A stretch of 64,000 bases of DNA from CAVXXB01 sp963765585 (GTDB lineage Bacteria > Calditrichota > Calditrichia > JAJRVZ01), in contig CAVXXB010000002.1 in the NCBI GenBank assembly GCA_963765585.1, positions 248,001 to 312,000 on the forward strand. The letters are read 5' to 3'. Under the pieces are notes generated by a model, which ran no database searches, was not told where the DNA came from, and saw nothing but the letters and a program-made list of their open reading frames with translations. Every line of letters begins with the position of its first letter. Positions within the stretch are counted from its first letter, which is position 1. The position numbers were made by a program, and so were the translations under genes. Of this stretch, positions 34,239 through 43,204 are shown piece after piece.

Positions 34239-35315
34239 CTAAAGATACTTTTTCATTTTAGTTCTTGAAAGGTTCTCTACCACTTCTTTTACATTCTGGG
34301 AATCTTCTTTACGGCAAATCAGAATAGCATCATCCATTTCAACTACAATTAAGTCTTCAATACCTACGGCCGCAATCACCTTATCTTTTGAATATAGATA
34401 ATTATTTTTTGAGTTAATTAAAATACTGCCGTGACCATGAATGACATTCCGATTTTTATCCTTTGGTGAAATATTGTATACTGCTTCCCATGATCCCAGG
34501 TCATTCCATTCAAAATTCGCTTTTACCACACATACATTTCCCGCCGATTCCATTACACCATAATCTATGGAGATCGACTTCGTTCTCGAATAAACATCAG
34601 AGAGGGTGCGATTAAATGAAGATTTATATGCGGCCTTCTCTAGTTTATGAAGATCTTCACGCAACTCCGGCAAATGCTCGTCAATCTCACTCAGAATAGA
34701 ATCGGTCCGCCAGATGAACATCCCGCTGTTCCAGACAAAATCACCGCTTTTTAAAAACCTTTCGGCAGTTTCCAGATTTGGTTTTTCAGCAAACGTTTTA
34801 ACTTTATATATCTTTCTGTCACCCTTGGCATGTAATTCTTTACCTAATTGAATATAGCCATAACCTGTTTCGGGATAGTTCGGATGGATACCGATAGTTA
34901 TCAGGCACCCGGTGTCAGTAGTGTACCTGGCGGCAAGTCTGACCGTATTTTGAAAATTCCGCTTTTCAGAGATAAGATGATCAGCCGGCAGAACAACCAT
35001 GGGTTCCTCAGAGTCACCGTTTGCAGAAATCAGCGCTGCTGCCAATCCTATACATGGTGCCGTGTTCCGGCCAACCGGCTCAGCTATAATATTCTGTTCA
35101 GGTATTTCAGGAAGTTCTTTCTCAATTGCCTTTTTTAGATTTTTTCCGGTAATGACAAGAATTCGGTCCGGGTCAGTTAGGGTCTTTACACGCTCGTAGG
35201 TGAGTCTGAGCATGGTTTTTGAGCCAACGATGCGTAGTAATTGTTTGGGATTTGCCCGGCGACTCATTGGCCAAAACCGTGTTCCAACACCTCCCGCCAT
35301 TAATACAATGTACAA
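34239..35315 (-). CDS. manC: Mannose-1-phosphate guanylyltransferase
   Basis: Makes GDP-mannose from GTP and mannose-1-phosphate for envelope polysaccharide and glycoconjugate synthesis. The pyrophosphorylase signature GGVGTRFWPMSRRANPKQ is at the N-terminus. The nucleotide-binding VVLPADHLI, the catalytic-site FAEKPN, and VWNSGMFIWR are all present. It lacks the C-terminal isomerase domain of bifunctional ManC/AlgA, so it is a 358-residue monofunctional form. The start is TTG, preceded by AGGA at a good distance. It probably feeds the Dpm1-type mannosyltransferase encoded at 55117-55842. Confidence 0.92.
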   Translation of the reverse strand: MYIVLMAGGVGTRFWPMSRRANPKQLLRIVGSKTMLRLTYERVKTLTDPDRILVITGKNLKKAIEKELPEIPEQNIIAEPVGRNTAPCIGLAAALISANGDSEEPMVVLPADHLISEKRNFQNTVRLAARYTTDTGCLITIGIHPNYPETGYGYIQLGKELHAKGDRKIYKVKTFAEKPNLETAERFLKSGDFVWNSGMFIWRTDSILSEIDEHLPELREDLHKLEKAAYKSSFNRTLSDVYSRTKSISIDYGVMESAGNVCVVKANFEWNDLGSWEAVYNISPKDKNRNVIHGHGSILINSKNNYLYSKDKVIAAVGIEDLIVVEMDDAILICRKEDSQNVKEVVENLSRTKMKKYL

Positions 35316-35426
35316 TATAAAGATCCTGCTTTTATTACTAAATATTCGACTGATAAAATTAATGAGGAGTTAGAGAATATTCCGATAAATTCCATTACTC
35401 ATCTCTAATCTCTAATTTCAATTGAT

Positions 35427-36377
35427 TCAATTCCCCTTATCTTTGAGGAGCGAAAGGTTATCTTTGGCGTATTGATTATCCGGCTCCAGATCGATTACAG
35501 TTTGAAACACCCTGCGACCATTTTCATATTCTTCCAATGCGACATATGTTTCGCCAAGATTATTCAGCGCTATTGCATATCGTGGTTTTAGTGAGATTGC
35601 ATTTAAAAATAGTTTCACAGCTTCCTGATATCGTCCGGCGACCTTATAAACATACCCCATATTATTCAGGGCCTCGGGATAATCTTTTTTTAATTCAATT
35701 GCCCGATTCAGATGATAATAGGCACTATCGATATTATCGGCATAATAATATGCGACACCAATATTATTATGACCCTCCGCATAAGTCGAATCAATCGCCA
35801 GAATCTTCTGATAATATGTAATCTTTTGATCAACATCGTCCAACTGTTCTGCTTTTTCAGTCAGTTCAAAGACTTCAAGGAGCAGCTCTCCGTTCATAAT
35901 TTTTTGTGTTTTTGTTTTATTCAAAATTGCCGCATCATATGCAGGATTGATGGCCAATGATTTCTTAAAAGACTTAAGCGCATTATCATAGTCTTCTTTA
36001 AGAAACTGCATATATCCCATATTATTATATGCTTCATAATATGTGGAATCAAGATCGGTTGCAATCTCAAATTGTTGTAGTGCCTTATCATAGTCTCCCA
36101 TTTTATGATAGGAGATTCCCATGAAATTGTGAACCTCAGCATCACCGGGGATCAATTCTATGGCTTGCTGCCATGCATCTACAGATTCAGGATATTTTCC
36201 ATCCTGATATAAACTCACACCATCGCTAACAAAGTTTTCTGCTGTTGCCCGAACCTCAGGTGTAATTGAAGTCTCCGGTTCGACTGGCTTTTCTGCTACT
36301 TCTGTCTTTTTGGTAGCAACAGTTGAACATGAGGACATTAATAAAATAAGACATGTAATAATGACTAAACGTATCAT
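35427..36377 (-). CDS. TPR-repeat lipoprotein
   Basis: A 316-residue lipoprotein (signal peptide ending LLMSSC, Cys17) made almost entirely of TPR units from about residue 45 to 310. At least six repeats are visible, with typical endings such as YNNMGYMQFLKEDYDNALKS and LNNMGYVYKVAGRYQEAVKL. Such proteins act as assembly scaffolds at the envelope. The start overlaps the dapF stop by four bases (ATGA), so the two are translated together. No specific partner can be named. Confidence 0.88.
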   Translation of the reverse strand: MIRLVIITCLILLMSSCSTVATKKTEVAEKPVEPETSITPEVRATAENFVSDGVSLYQDGKYPESVDAWQQAIELIPGDAEVHNFMGISYHKMGDYDKALQQFEIATDLDSTYYEAYNNMGYMQFLKEDYDNALKSFKKSLAINPAYDAAILNKTKTQKIMNGELLLEVFELTEKAEQLDDVDQKITYYQKILAIDSTYAEGHNNIGVAYYYADNIDSAYYHLNRAIELKKDYPEALNNMGYVYKVAGRYQEAVKLFLNAISLKPRYAIALNNLGETYVALEEYENGRRVFQTVIDLEPDNQYAKDNLSLLKDKGN

Positions 36378-37201
36378 AGGATCCCCTCCTCTGAGTAAAT
36401 TCCCCTAAATATGTATCTCACCGGACCTTCAAGATAAATATCGGTAAAATTTTTCAAAATAGAAATAATTAATTTTCCACCACGTGTAAAAACTTCAATT
36501 TCTGAATTATCATCCGGATCTTCCTGTATGTAGCTGATGGCACAGGCCGTTGCACCACTTCCGCAGGAAAGGGTTTCGGCATCTACCCCGCGTTCAAAAG
36601 TACGTACACGAAGTGCCATATTACTTGATTCGGCAATTTTTTGAACAAAATTAATATTAGTTCCTTCAGGTTGATAATAAGGATGAAACCGAAGTGCCAT
36701 TCCAAGTTCATCAATCGCAAGATTATCAACATCCTGGCATTCTAAGACCAGATGGGGAACACCGGTATTTATAAATTTTTTAAAATATACTTGATCCGGC
36801 AATAGGAAATCAACGGGAAATGTTCTAAAATCATATCCCCGGTGCCACAGGACCTGAATGCGATTACTGCTATCCCCGGTAATTTCAGCCTTATGCAAGC
36901 CATCTCCGGCCTCAAACGTGAACTTTTTTTTCACCAGGTTCAGTTTATGTGCCAGATAACATATGCAACGGCTGCCGTTGACGCACATTTCCGCCTCAAT
37001 ACCATCTGAGTTAAAAAAACGCATTCGGAAATCAGCCGTTTTTGATTTCTCTATGGCCAGAAATCCATCTGCGCCGATTCCGGTATGAAAACTGCAGATG
37101 TGTCTGATAAAACCCGGCTCCCATTGCCGGTATTCACCATCCCAATTGTTCACGACAATAAAATCATTACCGGCACCATGTATTTTATGAAATTCCATCA
37201 T
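36374..37201 (-). CDS. dapF: Diaminopimelate epimerase
   Basis: PLP-independent epimerase converting LL- to meso-diaminopimelate, needed for lysine and peptidoglycan synthesis. The N-terminal KIHGAGNDFIVV is diagnostic. The two catalytic cysteines are in EMCVNGSRC (family MCGNGxRC) and SCGSGATAC. The first motif has Val instead of Gly next to the Cys, a small deviation. Length 275 fits the family. The gene begins 1 bp after the Big_5 lipoprotein gene and overlaps the TPR gene by 4 bp, so three genes form one operon. Confidence 0.94.
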   Translation of the reverse strand: MMEFHKIHGAGNDFIVVNNWDGEYRQWEPGFIRHICSFHTGIGADGFLAIEKSKTADFRMRFFNSDGIEAEMCVNGSRCICYLAHKLNLVKKKFTFEAGDGLHKAEITGDSSNRIQVLWHRGYDFRTFPVDFLLPDQVYFKKFINTGVPHLVLECQDVDNLAIDELGMALRFHPYYQPEGTNINFVQKIAESSNMALRVRTFERGVDAETLSCGSGATACAISYIQEDPDDNSEIEVFTRGGKLIISILKNFTDIYLEGPVRYIFRGIYSEEGIL

Positions 37202-37202
37202 A

Positions 37203-38894
37203 TTATTCGTTATATTTCGGATAAATTATTTCCAGTCCGCCAAATTCCCAACGCTTTCTAACCTTAAACGTATCCGATTTGATAAAAACCGGTTCCGAAT
37301 ATTCGAATGGAAACAGTTTGCCATGGGAGTAATAGTTGTCATTATTAAGATCAACAAAACCGCCTATCTGATACTCACCCGGCAAAAGCCAATCTGTGAT
37401 AAATGTATTATCGGCATTAATTCGAAAAATACTTGATTCTTTATTTCTGCTGGCTGGGAATAATTCCAGATAACCAAATTCAAGCATTTCAGAATTAAGA
37501 TTAGTAATACCTGATAATGATCCAAACTCATCGGAAGATATCATAAAAAAATCATGATGTATTAGTGAATCCTGAAGTGCTTCATCACCTAGTGATTTTA
37601 TACTGCCCAGATTAACACCAAACTGATATTTGCCGTCAGGCATAAATTTATTCCGCGGACTAAAACTGCAATCAGAGAGATCCTTAAACAGCCAACCCCC
37701 ATCCAATGTATCTCCCTGCTCATTAAAACAATAAAATGAATTTTTCAAAGTAAGTGTGTCAACCGGAGTTGAAAATTTTATTTCGATTTGAGCCGGATAT
37801 TTTACATTAATGGCACTGTCTTTAGGGGTTATGCTGAGCAATTCAAATCGAGTGGTATCAATTTTATCAGACCCTGAAAACTCCACCCTCTGCAGTGATG
37901 TAGATACATTATGATTATAGTCTTCAATCGAATCTGTCTGTACCCAATATCCTCGTTCCGGTACCAATTGTTCGGTGAATGCGTATATTTGACTGAGATT
38001 CTCTGAGTTTGCTGCTAATGCATTGATATTTATAACATTCTGATTAAGAGTGTCAATTATCTGGATCTGATTTGGAGTCAGAACAGGCTCGCTAAATCGT
38101 ATTAGTACTTTATTATTATATACAGCCCTGGCACCGGTTAGCATCGGCGGTACGGTATCAATTTTAGTGGTTCTAAAGTTTAAATCAAATTCCTGCCGGT
38201 TAGTTGAATCCAGATAAATGTCGCGAAACGGTATTCCGACCCTTTCAGAATTCGCATCCAACACCAGATTCTTATTTTGGTCTTCAATAACAAAGATGCG
38301 GTATGCATTAAGGGGAAGATATTGCATGTTAAACGTGCCATCATCTGATGGTTGTGATAAAAAATCTGCCTGATTTACTGTCGGGTTGAGGGAATCCGTG
38401 TTCACCATCTGATAGGCATAGATATAAAAATTATCTTCGGGATTTATGCCATATATTTGGCCGGAAACCTGACCCTCATCGAGATTGTTCCCGGTAGAGA
38501 ATGCCAGTTGAAATGACTTTTTCATTTTATTTTTTCGGGCATCCATGGCACCACTGCCAATTGTAATCAGATACGTGCGGTCTTTTTCCAGTTCCTTGTT
38601 TAATTCAAGTATTAATTCCTCACCACCTGACCAATCCAGGTTATAATCCAATGGTGGGGATATAAATATTGAATTAACTACAGAAGCCTCATCCATACGT
38701 TCGCTAAAATGGAATTCAATTTTTTCCAGGTCATCTATATTTAACGAATCGGGTTGTGGAAAGGTGTATACAATCTCAGGAGGTATTTTATCGACTGGGC
38801 CACCACCAGGTCTGCCCCGGGAAGCGCAACCGTACTGCATAAACAGCGAACATGTTGTCAAAACGGTGAGAATTAGTCGGAATGCGAATTTCAT
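37203..38894 (-). CDS. Big_5 (Ig-like) outer-envelope lipoprotein
   Basis: A 563-residue lipoprotein (signal peptide with lipobox MQYGC; mature start ASRGRPGGGPVDKIPPEI). The CxxRGxPxGGPxDxxPP start is the recognisable mark of a Bacteroidota family carrying Big_5 (SbsA-type) Ig domains. An Ig-like unit spans about residues 38-135 (FHFSERMDEASV), and two later strands (RFSEPV, IKFSTPVDTL) mark further Ig-like units. A C-terminal DUF-like beta domain with ADNTFITDWLLPGEYQIGGF follows. Role unknown; it is first in the operon with dapF and the TPR lipoprotein. Confidence 0.85.
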   Translation of the reverse strand: MKFAFRLILTVLTTCSLFMQYGCASRGRPGGGPVDKIPPEIVYTFPQPDSLNIDDLEKIEFHFSERMDEASVVNSIFISPPLDYNLDWSGGEELILELNKELEKDRTYLITIGSGAMDARKNKMKKSFQLAFSTGNNLDEGQVSGQIYGINPEDNFYIYAYQMVNTDSLNPTVNQADFLSQPSDDGTFNMQYLPLNAYRIFVIEDQNKNLVLDANSERVGIPFRDIYLDSTNRQEFDLNFRTTKIDTVPPMLTGARAVYNNKVLIRFSEPVLTPNQIQIIDTLNQNVININALAANSENLSQIYAFTEQLVPERGYWVQTDSIEDYNHNVSTSLQRVEFSGSDKIDTTRFELLSITPKDSAINVKYPAQIEIKFSTPVDTLTLKNSFYCFNEQGDTLDGGWLFKDLSDCSFSPRNKFMPDGKYQFGVNLGSIKSLGDEALQDSLIHHDFFMISSDEFGSLSGITNLNSEMLEFGYLELFPASRNKESSIFRINADNTFITDWLLPGEYQIGGFVDLNNDNYYSHGKLFPFEYSEPVFIKSDTFKVRKRWEFGGLEIIYPKYNE

Positions 38895-39020
38895 AAGCCT
38901 GAAATTATCGTAAATTTGCTAAAATCCCAAATTTATTTTAACTCAATTTTAATAGAACCTATCCTTGTAAAAACGATATATATCGCGATTTATGAAGCAG
39001 AAGAAATAAATGAATAGAGC

Positions 39021-39054
39021 AAAAAAAAACCGCCTGAGTTTGAGTCAGACGGTT
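39021..39054 (-). terminator. Intrinsic terminator after rplS
   Basis: On the minus strand, AACCGTCTGA and TCAGGCGGTT form a 10-bp stem (one G-U) around a 7-base loop, followed by about nine U residues, 13 bp after the rplS stop. It closes the rpsP-to-rplS operon and insulates the downstream Big_5-dapF operon. Confidence 0.93.
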
Positions 39055-39066
39055 CTAAAATTGTGA

Positions 39067-39414
39067 TTACTTTTCAGCAATACGTGCCGCTTTACCGCGA
39101 AGTTTTTTCAGATAATACAATTTGGCTCTGCGGACCCGGCCAATTTTACGATTCTCAATTTGTGCAATTCGTGGTGAGTGAACAGGAAATATACGTTCAA
39201 CACCAACACCATTGGAAACTTTGTGAACCGTAAAAGTTTCATGAATACCGCTACCCTTCCGGCTGATGCACACGCCTTCAAAAATCTGAATACGCTCTTT
39301 TTCACCCTCTATTACCCGGGCATGAACCCGTAGCGTATCCCCGGGTTTAAATGCCGGTATGTCACTTTTAAACTGATTCGCAGTTACAGTATTTATAATG
39401 TCCATTTTAGTCAC
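39067..39414 (-). CDS. rplS: 50S ribosomal protein L19
   Basis: Large-subunit protein at the 30S-50S interface. The 115 residues are the usual size. Family segments are FKPGDTLRVHARVIEG, RIQIFEGVCISRKGSGI, FTVHKVSNGVGVERIFPVHS and the basic end GRVRRAKLYYLKKLRGKAAR. The start overlaps the end of trmD by 8 bp, which suggests translational coupling. It is last in the conserved ffh-rpsP-khpA-rimM-trmD-rplS block and is followed by the strong terminator at 39021-39054. Confidence 0.98.
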   Translation of the reverse strand: MTKMDIINTVTANQFKSDIPAFKPGDTLRVHARVIEGEKERIQIFEGVCISRKGSGIHETFTVHKVSNGVGVERIFPVHSPRIAQIENRKIGRVRRAKLYYLKKLRGKAARIAEK

Positions 39415-40120
39415 CTGCTTTATTTTTTGTTTCTTTTAAATAATTTTCAAATAGATCCGGGCGATTTTTCTTAGTAATTGTTTCTCTTTCCTGTTGTCGC
39501 CAGGCTTTAATCTTTTTATGATCACCGGTAAGTAATACCGGCGGGACTTCTTCACCTCTGAATTCTTCGGGCCGGGTATAGTAATTGCAATCCAGTAATC
39601 CGTCCGAGAATGAATCCGTCCACGCAGAATCAATATCACCGATTGCACCGGGCAATAGTCGCACAATACTGTCAACAATTACCAATGATGCCAATTCTCC
39701 GCCTGTAATTACATAATCCCCGATAGAAATCTCTTCAACATCAAAGAATCTTTTAATACGTTCGTCAACTCCCTTATAGCGGGCAGAAATAAGGATAATA
39801 TGTGCTTCCAAACTTAACTGTGTGGCAATGGATTGATTCAGTATTTTCCCACGCGGAGAAGTCAAAAATATGCGGCTTTGATCTTTCTTTGACCGCGTTA
39901 ACTCATCCAGACAACGATAAAGCGGTTCTACCTTATAAACCATGCCAGCACCGCCACCATAAGGTGTATCATCAATTGTCTGATGTTTATCATCCGTCCA
40001 TTTTCGTAAATCATGAACTCGAATATCCACGATTTTTGCCTGAACCGCACGCTTTATAATGCTCTCAGTGAGCGGTGGGTTCACAATGGCCGGAAATGCA
40101 GTAATTACATCAATAATCAT
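39407..40120 (-). CDS. trmD: tRNA (guanine-37-N1)-methyltransferase
   Basis: Methylates G37 next to the anticodon in tRNAs with a G36, preventing frameshifting. The SPOUT trefoil-knot fold is shown by IIDVITAFPAIV, DDTPYGGGAGMVYKVEPL, LISARYKGVDERI, ISIGDYVITGGELA and GAIGDIDSAWTDSF, followed by YYTRPEEFRG and PPVLLTGDH. The length, 237, is normal. It lies 9 bp after rimM and overlaps rplS by 8 bp, in the classical order. Confidence 0.98.
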   Translation of the reverse strand: MIIDVITAFPAIVNPPLTESIIKRAVQAKIVDIRVHDLRKWTDDKHQTIDDTPYGGGAGMVYKVEPLYRCLDELTRSKKDQSRIFLTSPRGKILNQSIATQLSLEAHIILISARYKGVDERIKRFFDVEEISIGDYVITGGELASLVIVDSIVRLLPGAIGDIDSAWTDSFSDGLLDCNYYTRPEEFRGEEVPPVLLTGDHKKIKAWRQQERETITKKNRPDLFENYLKETKNKAGD

Positions 40121-40129
40121 TTCAATGAA

Positions 40130-40627
40130 CTATTCAAGCAATCCATCAAGGACGTGAATGGTAACTTGTCTGGCTGTGATATCCACTTTCTTTACCACAT
40201 CTTTAATTGCCGGAATCAAATACTCATGTCCATCTGGGCTTTTTACAATATAGATATCGTTGCTGTTTCCCTCGATGATATCTTCAATTTCTCCAATCAG
40301 TCGACCTTCTTCGGAAACAATCCGGCAACCGATCAATTCATGTACAAAGTACTCATCATCTTCCAGATCAATCAACTGATCTTCAGATACCAGAAGTTCT
40401 TTCCCACGCAGCAACTCTGCATCATTCCGCGAATTTACCTGCGCAAATTTAAGAAAGACAAATCCATTCGATATTCTTAGATTCTGAATCGAATAGGTTT
40501 GAATTTTCTCAGAACTAATATATACACTATCGAGATCGTTAAACCGGTCAGGATCTGGCGAAACCGGTTTTACTTTAACTTCACCTTTTATGCCCTGCGG
40601 CTTAACAATAGTCCCGATTAGATACAT
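40130..40627 (-). CDS. rimM: Ribosome maturation factor RimM
   Basis: Assembly factor for the 30S head that binds protein S19. The N-terminal RimM domain begins LIGTIVKPQGIKGEVKVKP, and the C-terminal PRC-barrel includes DDEYFVHELIGCRI and the ending HEYLIPAIKDVVKKVDI. The 165 residues match the family. It begins 2 bp after the KH-domain gene and is followed 9 bp later by trmD. Confidence 0.96.
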   Translation of the reverse strand: MYLIGTIVKPQGIKGEVKVKPVSPDPDRFNDLDSVYISSEKIQTYSIQNLRISNGFVFLKFAQVNSRNDAELLRGKELLVSEDQLIDLEDDEYFVHELIGCRIVSEEGRLIGEIEDIIEGNSNDIYIVKSPDGHEYLIPAIKDVVKKVDITARQVTIHVLDGLLE

Positions 40628-40629
40628 TC

Positions 40630-40860
40630 TTATTCAAGAATTTCGAGGACAGCTCTTTTACCAGCTTTTGCTGAAGCTGCTCCTAATAAGGTACGGATTG
40701 ATTTGGCAGTCTGGCCATGTTTTCCAATAACCTTGCCTAAATCACCCTCACCTACCCGTAATTCATAAACTGTGACACGTTCGCCATCGACCTCAGTAAC
40801 CTGTACTTCATCTGGTTTATCCACCAAATGCTTTGCAATGTACTCAACAAATTCTTTCAT
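40630..40860 (-). CDS. khpA: KH-domain RNA-binding protein KhpA
   Basis: A 76-residue single KH domain with the RNA-binding GxxG loop in IGKHGQTAKSIRTLL. The family (YlqC/KhpA) binds structured RNA and affects cell division and translation in several bacteria. It is located between rpsP and rimM, its classic position. A Shine-Dalgarno sequence GAGGAGG lies upstream of the ATG. The short 62-bp spacer to rpsP carries no evident promoter. Confidence 0.95.
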   Translation of the reverse strand: MKEFVEYIAKHLVDKPDEVQVTEVDGERVTVYELRVGEGDLGKVIGKHGQTAKSIRTLLGAASAKAGKRAVLEILE

Positions 40861-40922
40861 CTCATTTCCTCCTCAAGTAGAACTAATATGTACGGTTATT
40901 GCGAATCAATTTACATTAATGG

Positions 40923-41738
40923 TTACTTTTTTTCTTTTTCCGTTTCTTCAGACGATTCTTCAGTCACCTCTGCATCTTCTTCCTTAGTTTCGGGCTCTGC
41001 AGACGTTGTTTCTTTTGTTTCTTCCGCTTTTCCCTCTGCTTCAGCAGGTTCTTCAGCTGCTTCTTCTACAACCGGTTCAGTCGTATCAGCAACCGGCTCT
41101 TCGGATTCTTTTTCTTCTGCCTTGACATCTTGTACTTCGGCTTCTTCAGCTGATTCTTCTTTAACTTCCTCGGCCTTTTCCTCAGCAGCATCAGTTTCAA
41201 CCGGAGCTGCTTCCGCTGACTCCTCTGCCGGCGGTACTTCTGCTTCCGCAGCAGTTTCAGGTTCGGCTTCTGCCTCTTCCGGAGCAGGGGCAGCTTCTTT
41301 TGCAACTTTTGCTTCTTTCGCCTCAGCTTCAGCCGCAGCTTTTTCTTCGGCTTCTTTTGCAGCTTTAGCATCTTTTTTAGCCTGGGATTTAGCAACCTCT
41401 TTGCGTTGCTCACGCTCGGTTTGCATCAATTCCCATTTTTTCATTTCTTCTTCAATCTTGGCTTCTTCCATGCCATTTTTTTGCATTTCGCGTCTGTGCA
41501 AAACACCCATTTGTCGCAGTAAACTTCTGACGGTATCGCTTGGTTGTGCACCATTGTTAAGCCAGTGCTCAATCCGGTCTTCTTTCAATTCAATCTTATG
41601 TTTCTCACCAAGTGGATCATAAGATCCGACAATTTCAATAAACCTTCCGTCACGCGGTGCCCTTTGATCGGCAGCAACTATTCTGTAATAAGGTCTTTTC
41701 TTTCGTCCCATTCGACGTAATCGCAATCGTACAGACAA
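40923..41738 (-). CDS. rpsP: 30S ribosomal protein S16 with a long acidic Ala/Glu tail
   Basis: The first 80-90 residues are a normal S16 (MSVRLRLRRMGRKKRPYYRI, IEIVGSYDPLG, LNNGAQPSDTVRSLLRQ). After a basic helix (about 95-125) the protein continues for another 145 residues as a low-complexity Glu/Ala/Val/Pro tail, giving 271 in all against about 80-90 in most bacteria. Extended S16 proteins are known in Bacteroidota, but this tail is longer than those I recall. The tail probably sits outside the ribosome body and may help assembly or RNA displacement. It starts 28 bp after ffh. Confidence 0.95.
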   Translation of the reverse strand: MSVRLRLRRMGRKKRPYYRIVAADQRAPRDGRFIEIVGSYDPLGEKHKIELKEDRIEHWLNNGAQPSDTVRSLLRQMGVLHRREMQKNGMEEAKIEEEMKKWELMQTEREQRKEVAKSQAKKDAKAAKEAEEKAAAEAEAKEAKVAKEAAPAPEEAEAEPETAAEAEVPPAEESAEAAPVETDAAEEKAEEVKEESAEEAEVQDVKAEEKESEEPVADTTEPVVEEAAEEPAEAEGKAEETKETTSAEPETKEEDAEVTEESSEETEKEKK

Positions 41739-41765
41739 ATTATTTTCCTCCGTTTTTAACTTCTT

Positions 41766-43091
41766 TTACCCTATTCCCATGGGAATATTTTTCATTGATT
41801 TAAAGGGCATTTTATTCATTCTTTTTAACATTTTTTTCATTTGACCAAACTGATTAAGCAGCTGATTTACATCCTGAACCCGTGTACCGCTTCCATTTGC
41901 GATTCGTTTCCGACGGCTTCCATTCAAAATTTTTGGATTTCGTCGCTCCCGCAAAGTCATAGAATTGATAATCGCTTCAATTCTGACAAACGACCCATCA
42001 TCTACTTTAACGTTCTTAGCCTGGGCTCCCATTCCCGGAATCATTCCAATTATCTGATCAAGGGGTCCCATTTTCTTGATTTGTTGCAACTGGCTGTAGA
42101 AATCTTCAAGCGTGAATTCCTGCTTACGCAGTTTTTGCTCTAATTTCTCAGCCTCATCCTGATCAATAGTGGCCTGGGCTTTTTCAACGAGTGATACCAC
42201 ATCACCCATACCAAGAATACGTGATGCCATGCGTTCCGGATGAAACAGTTCAATAGCATCAAATTTTTCACCAATACCAATAAATTTGATCGGTTTCCCT
42301 GTAACAGAACGAATGGACAGTGCCGCGCCACCACGCGTATCCCCATCCAGTTTCGTCAGCACAATGCCGTCAAACTCCAGCCGGTTGCAAAATTCACTGG
42401 CTGTGTTCACTGCATCCTGCCCGGTCATCCCATCAGCTACGAACAATATTTCATGTGGTTGCACTTCCTTCTTAATCTTTTCCAGCTCCTGCATCATTTC
42501 TTCATCAATATGCAGGCGACCGGCTGTATCTAAAATAAGAAGGTCACATGATTGTTTCCGTGCTTCGCCAACGGCGTTGGTACAAATTTGTACCGGATTT
42601 TTACTATCTTCACTGTAAACAGGAATATTTAAACTTTTACCAACCACTTTTAACTGCTCAATCGCTGCCGGACGATATACATCGGCGGCAACCAGCATCG
42701 GATGGCGTCCTTTTTTGCGAAAAAAAGATGCCATTTTACCGGCAAAAGTGGTTTTACCCGAACCCTGTAATCCGGCCATCATCACAATGGTCGGTGGAAT
42801 TCCGGCGGTTTTAATCTGAGCACTCGTTTCACCGAGTAATTTAATCATCTCGGCGTGTACGATTTTGACGATCATCTGACCAGGTGTTACACTCCGCAAC
42901 ACTTCCTGACCAATCGCCTGTTCCTGAACCGCTGCAACAAAATCTTTTACAATTTTGTAATTTACGTCCGCTTCAAGCAGCGCTCTGCGAATCTCTTTCA
43001 TGGAATCGGCAATATTTTTTTCAGTCAGTTTGCCAAAACCACGCAGCTTTTTAAAGACCGAATCCAGCTTCTGTGTTAAATCATCTAACAT
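41766..43091 (-). CDS. ffh: Signal recognition particle GTPase Ffh
   Basis: Binds signal sequences on nascent membrane proteins and 4.5S RNA, then docks with FtsY. The N domain (1-90), G domain (90-295) and M domain (300-441) are all present. GTPase motifs are GLQGSGKTTFAGK, DTAGRLHIDEE and TKLDGDTRGG. The methionine-rich M domain includes the RNA-binding SRRKRIANGSGTRVQDVN segment. Length is normal. It heads the ribosomal block 28 bp before rpsP. Confidence 0.98.
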   Translation of the reverse strand: MLDDLTQKLDSVFKKLRGFGKLTEKNIADSMKEIRRALLEADVNYKIVKDFVAAVQEQAIGQEVLRSVTPGQMIVKIVHAEMIKLLGETSAQIKTAGIPPTIVMMAGLQGSGKTTFAGKMASFFRKKGRHPMLVAADVYRPAAIEQLKVVGKSLNIPVYSEDSKNPVQICTNAVGEARKQSCDLLILDTAGRLHIDEEMMQELEKIKKEVQPHEILFVADGMTGQDAVNTASEFCNRLEFDGIVLTKLDGDTRGGAALSIRSVTGKPIKFIGIGEKFDAIELFHPERMASRILGMGDVVSLVEKAQATIDQDEAEKLEQKLRKQEFTLEDFYSQLQQIKKMGPLDQIIGMIPGMGAQAKNVKVDDGSFVRIEAIINSMTLRERRNPKILNGSRRKRIANGSGTRVQDVNQLLNQFGQMKKMLKRMNKMPFKSMKNIPMGIG

Positions 43092-43204
43092 TCACAACGC
43101 CATTTATTCATTCAAAGCTTTAAAATTTAACTAAATATTAATTCCTTGGCAATATATTTATCATTCTTTTTTAATCTTGAATCAGATATAGATACAACAC
43201 CATA

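Noticed and set aside
40828..41622. Long Ser/Ala-rich open frame on the plus strand
   Set aside because: It is antisense to the rpsP acidic tail; the Glu/Ala repeats of that tail read as Ser/Ala in reverse. No ribosome site, and rpsP is unmistakable.
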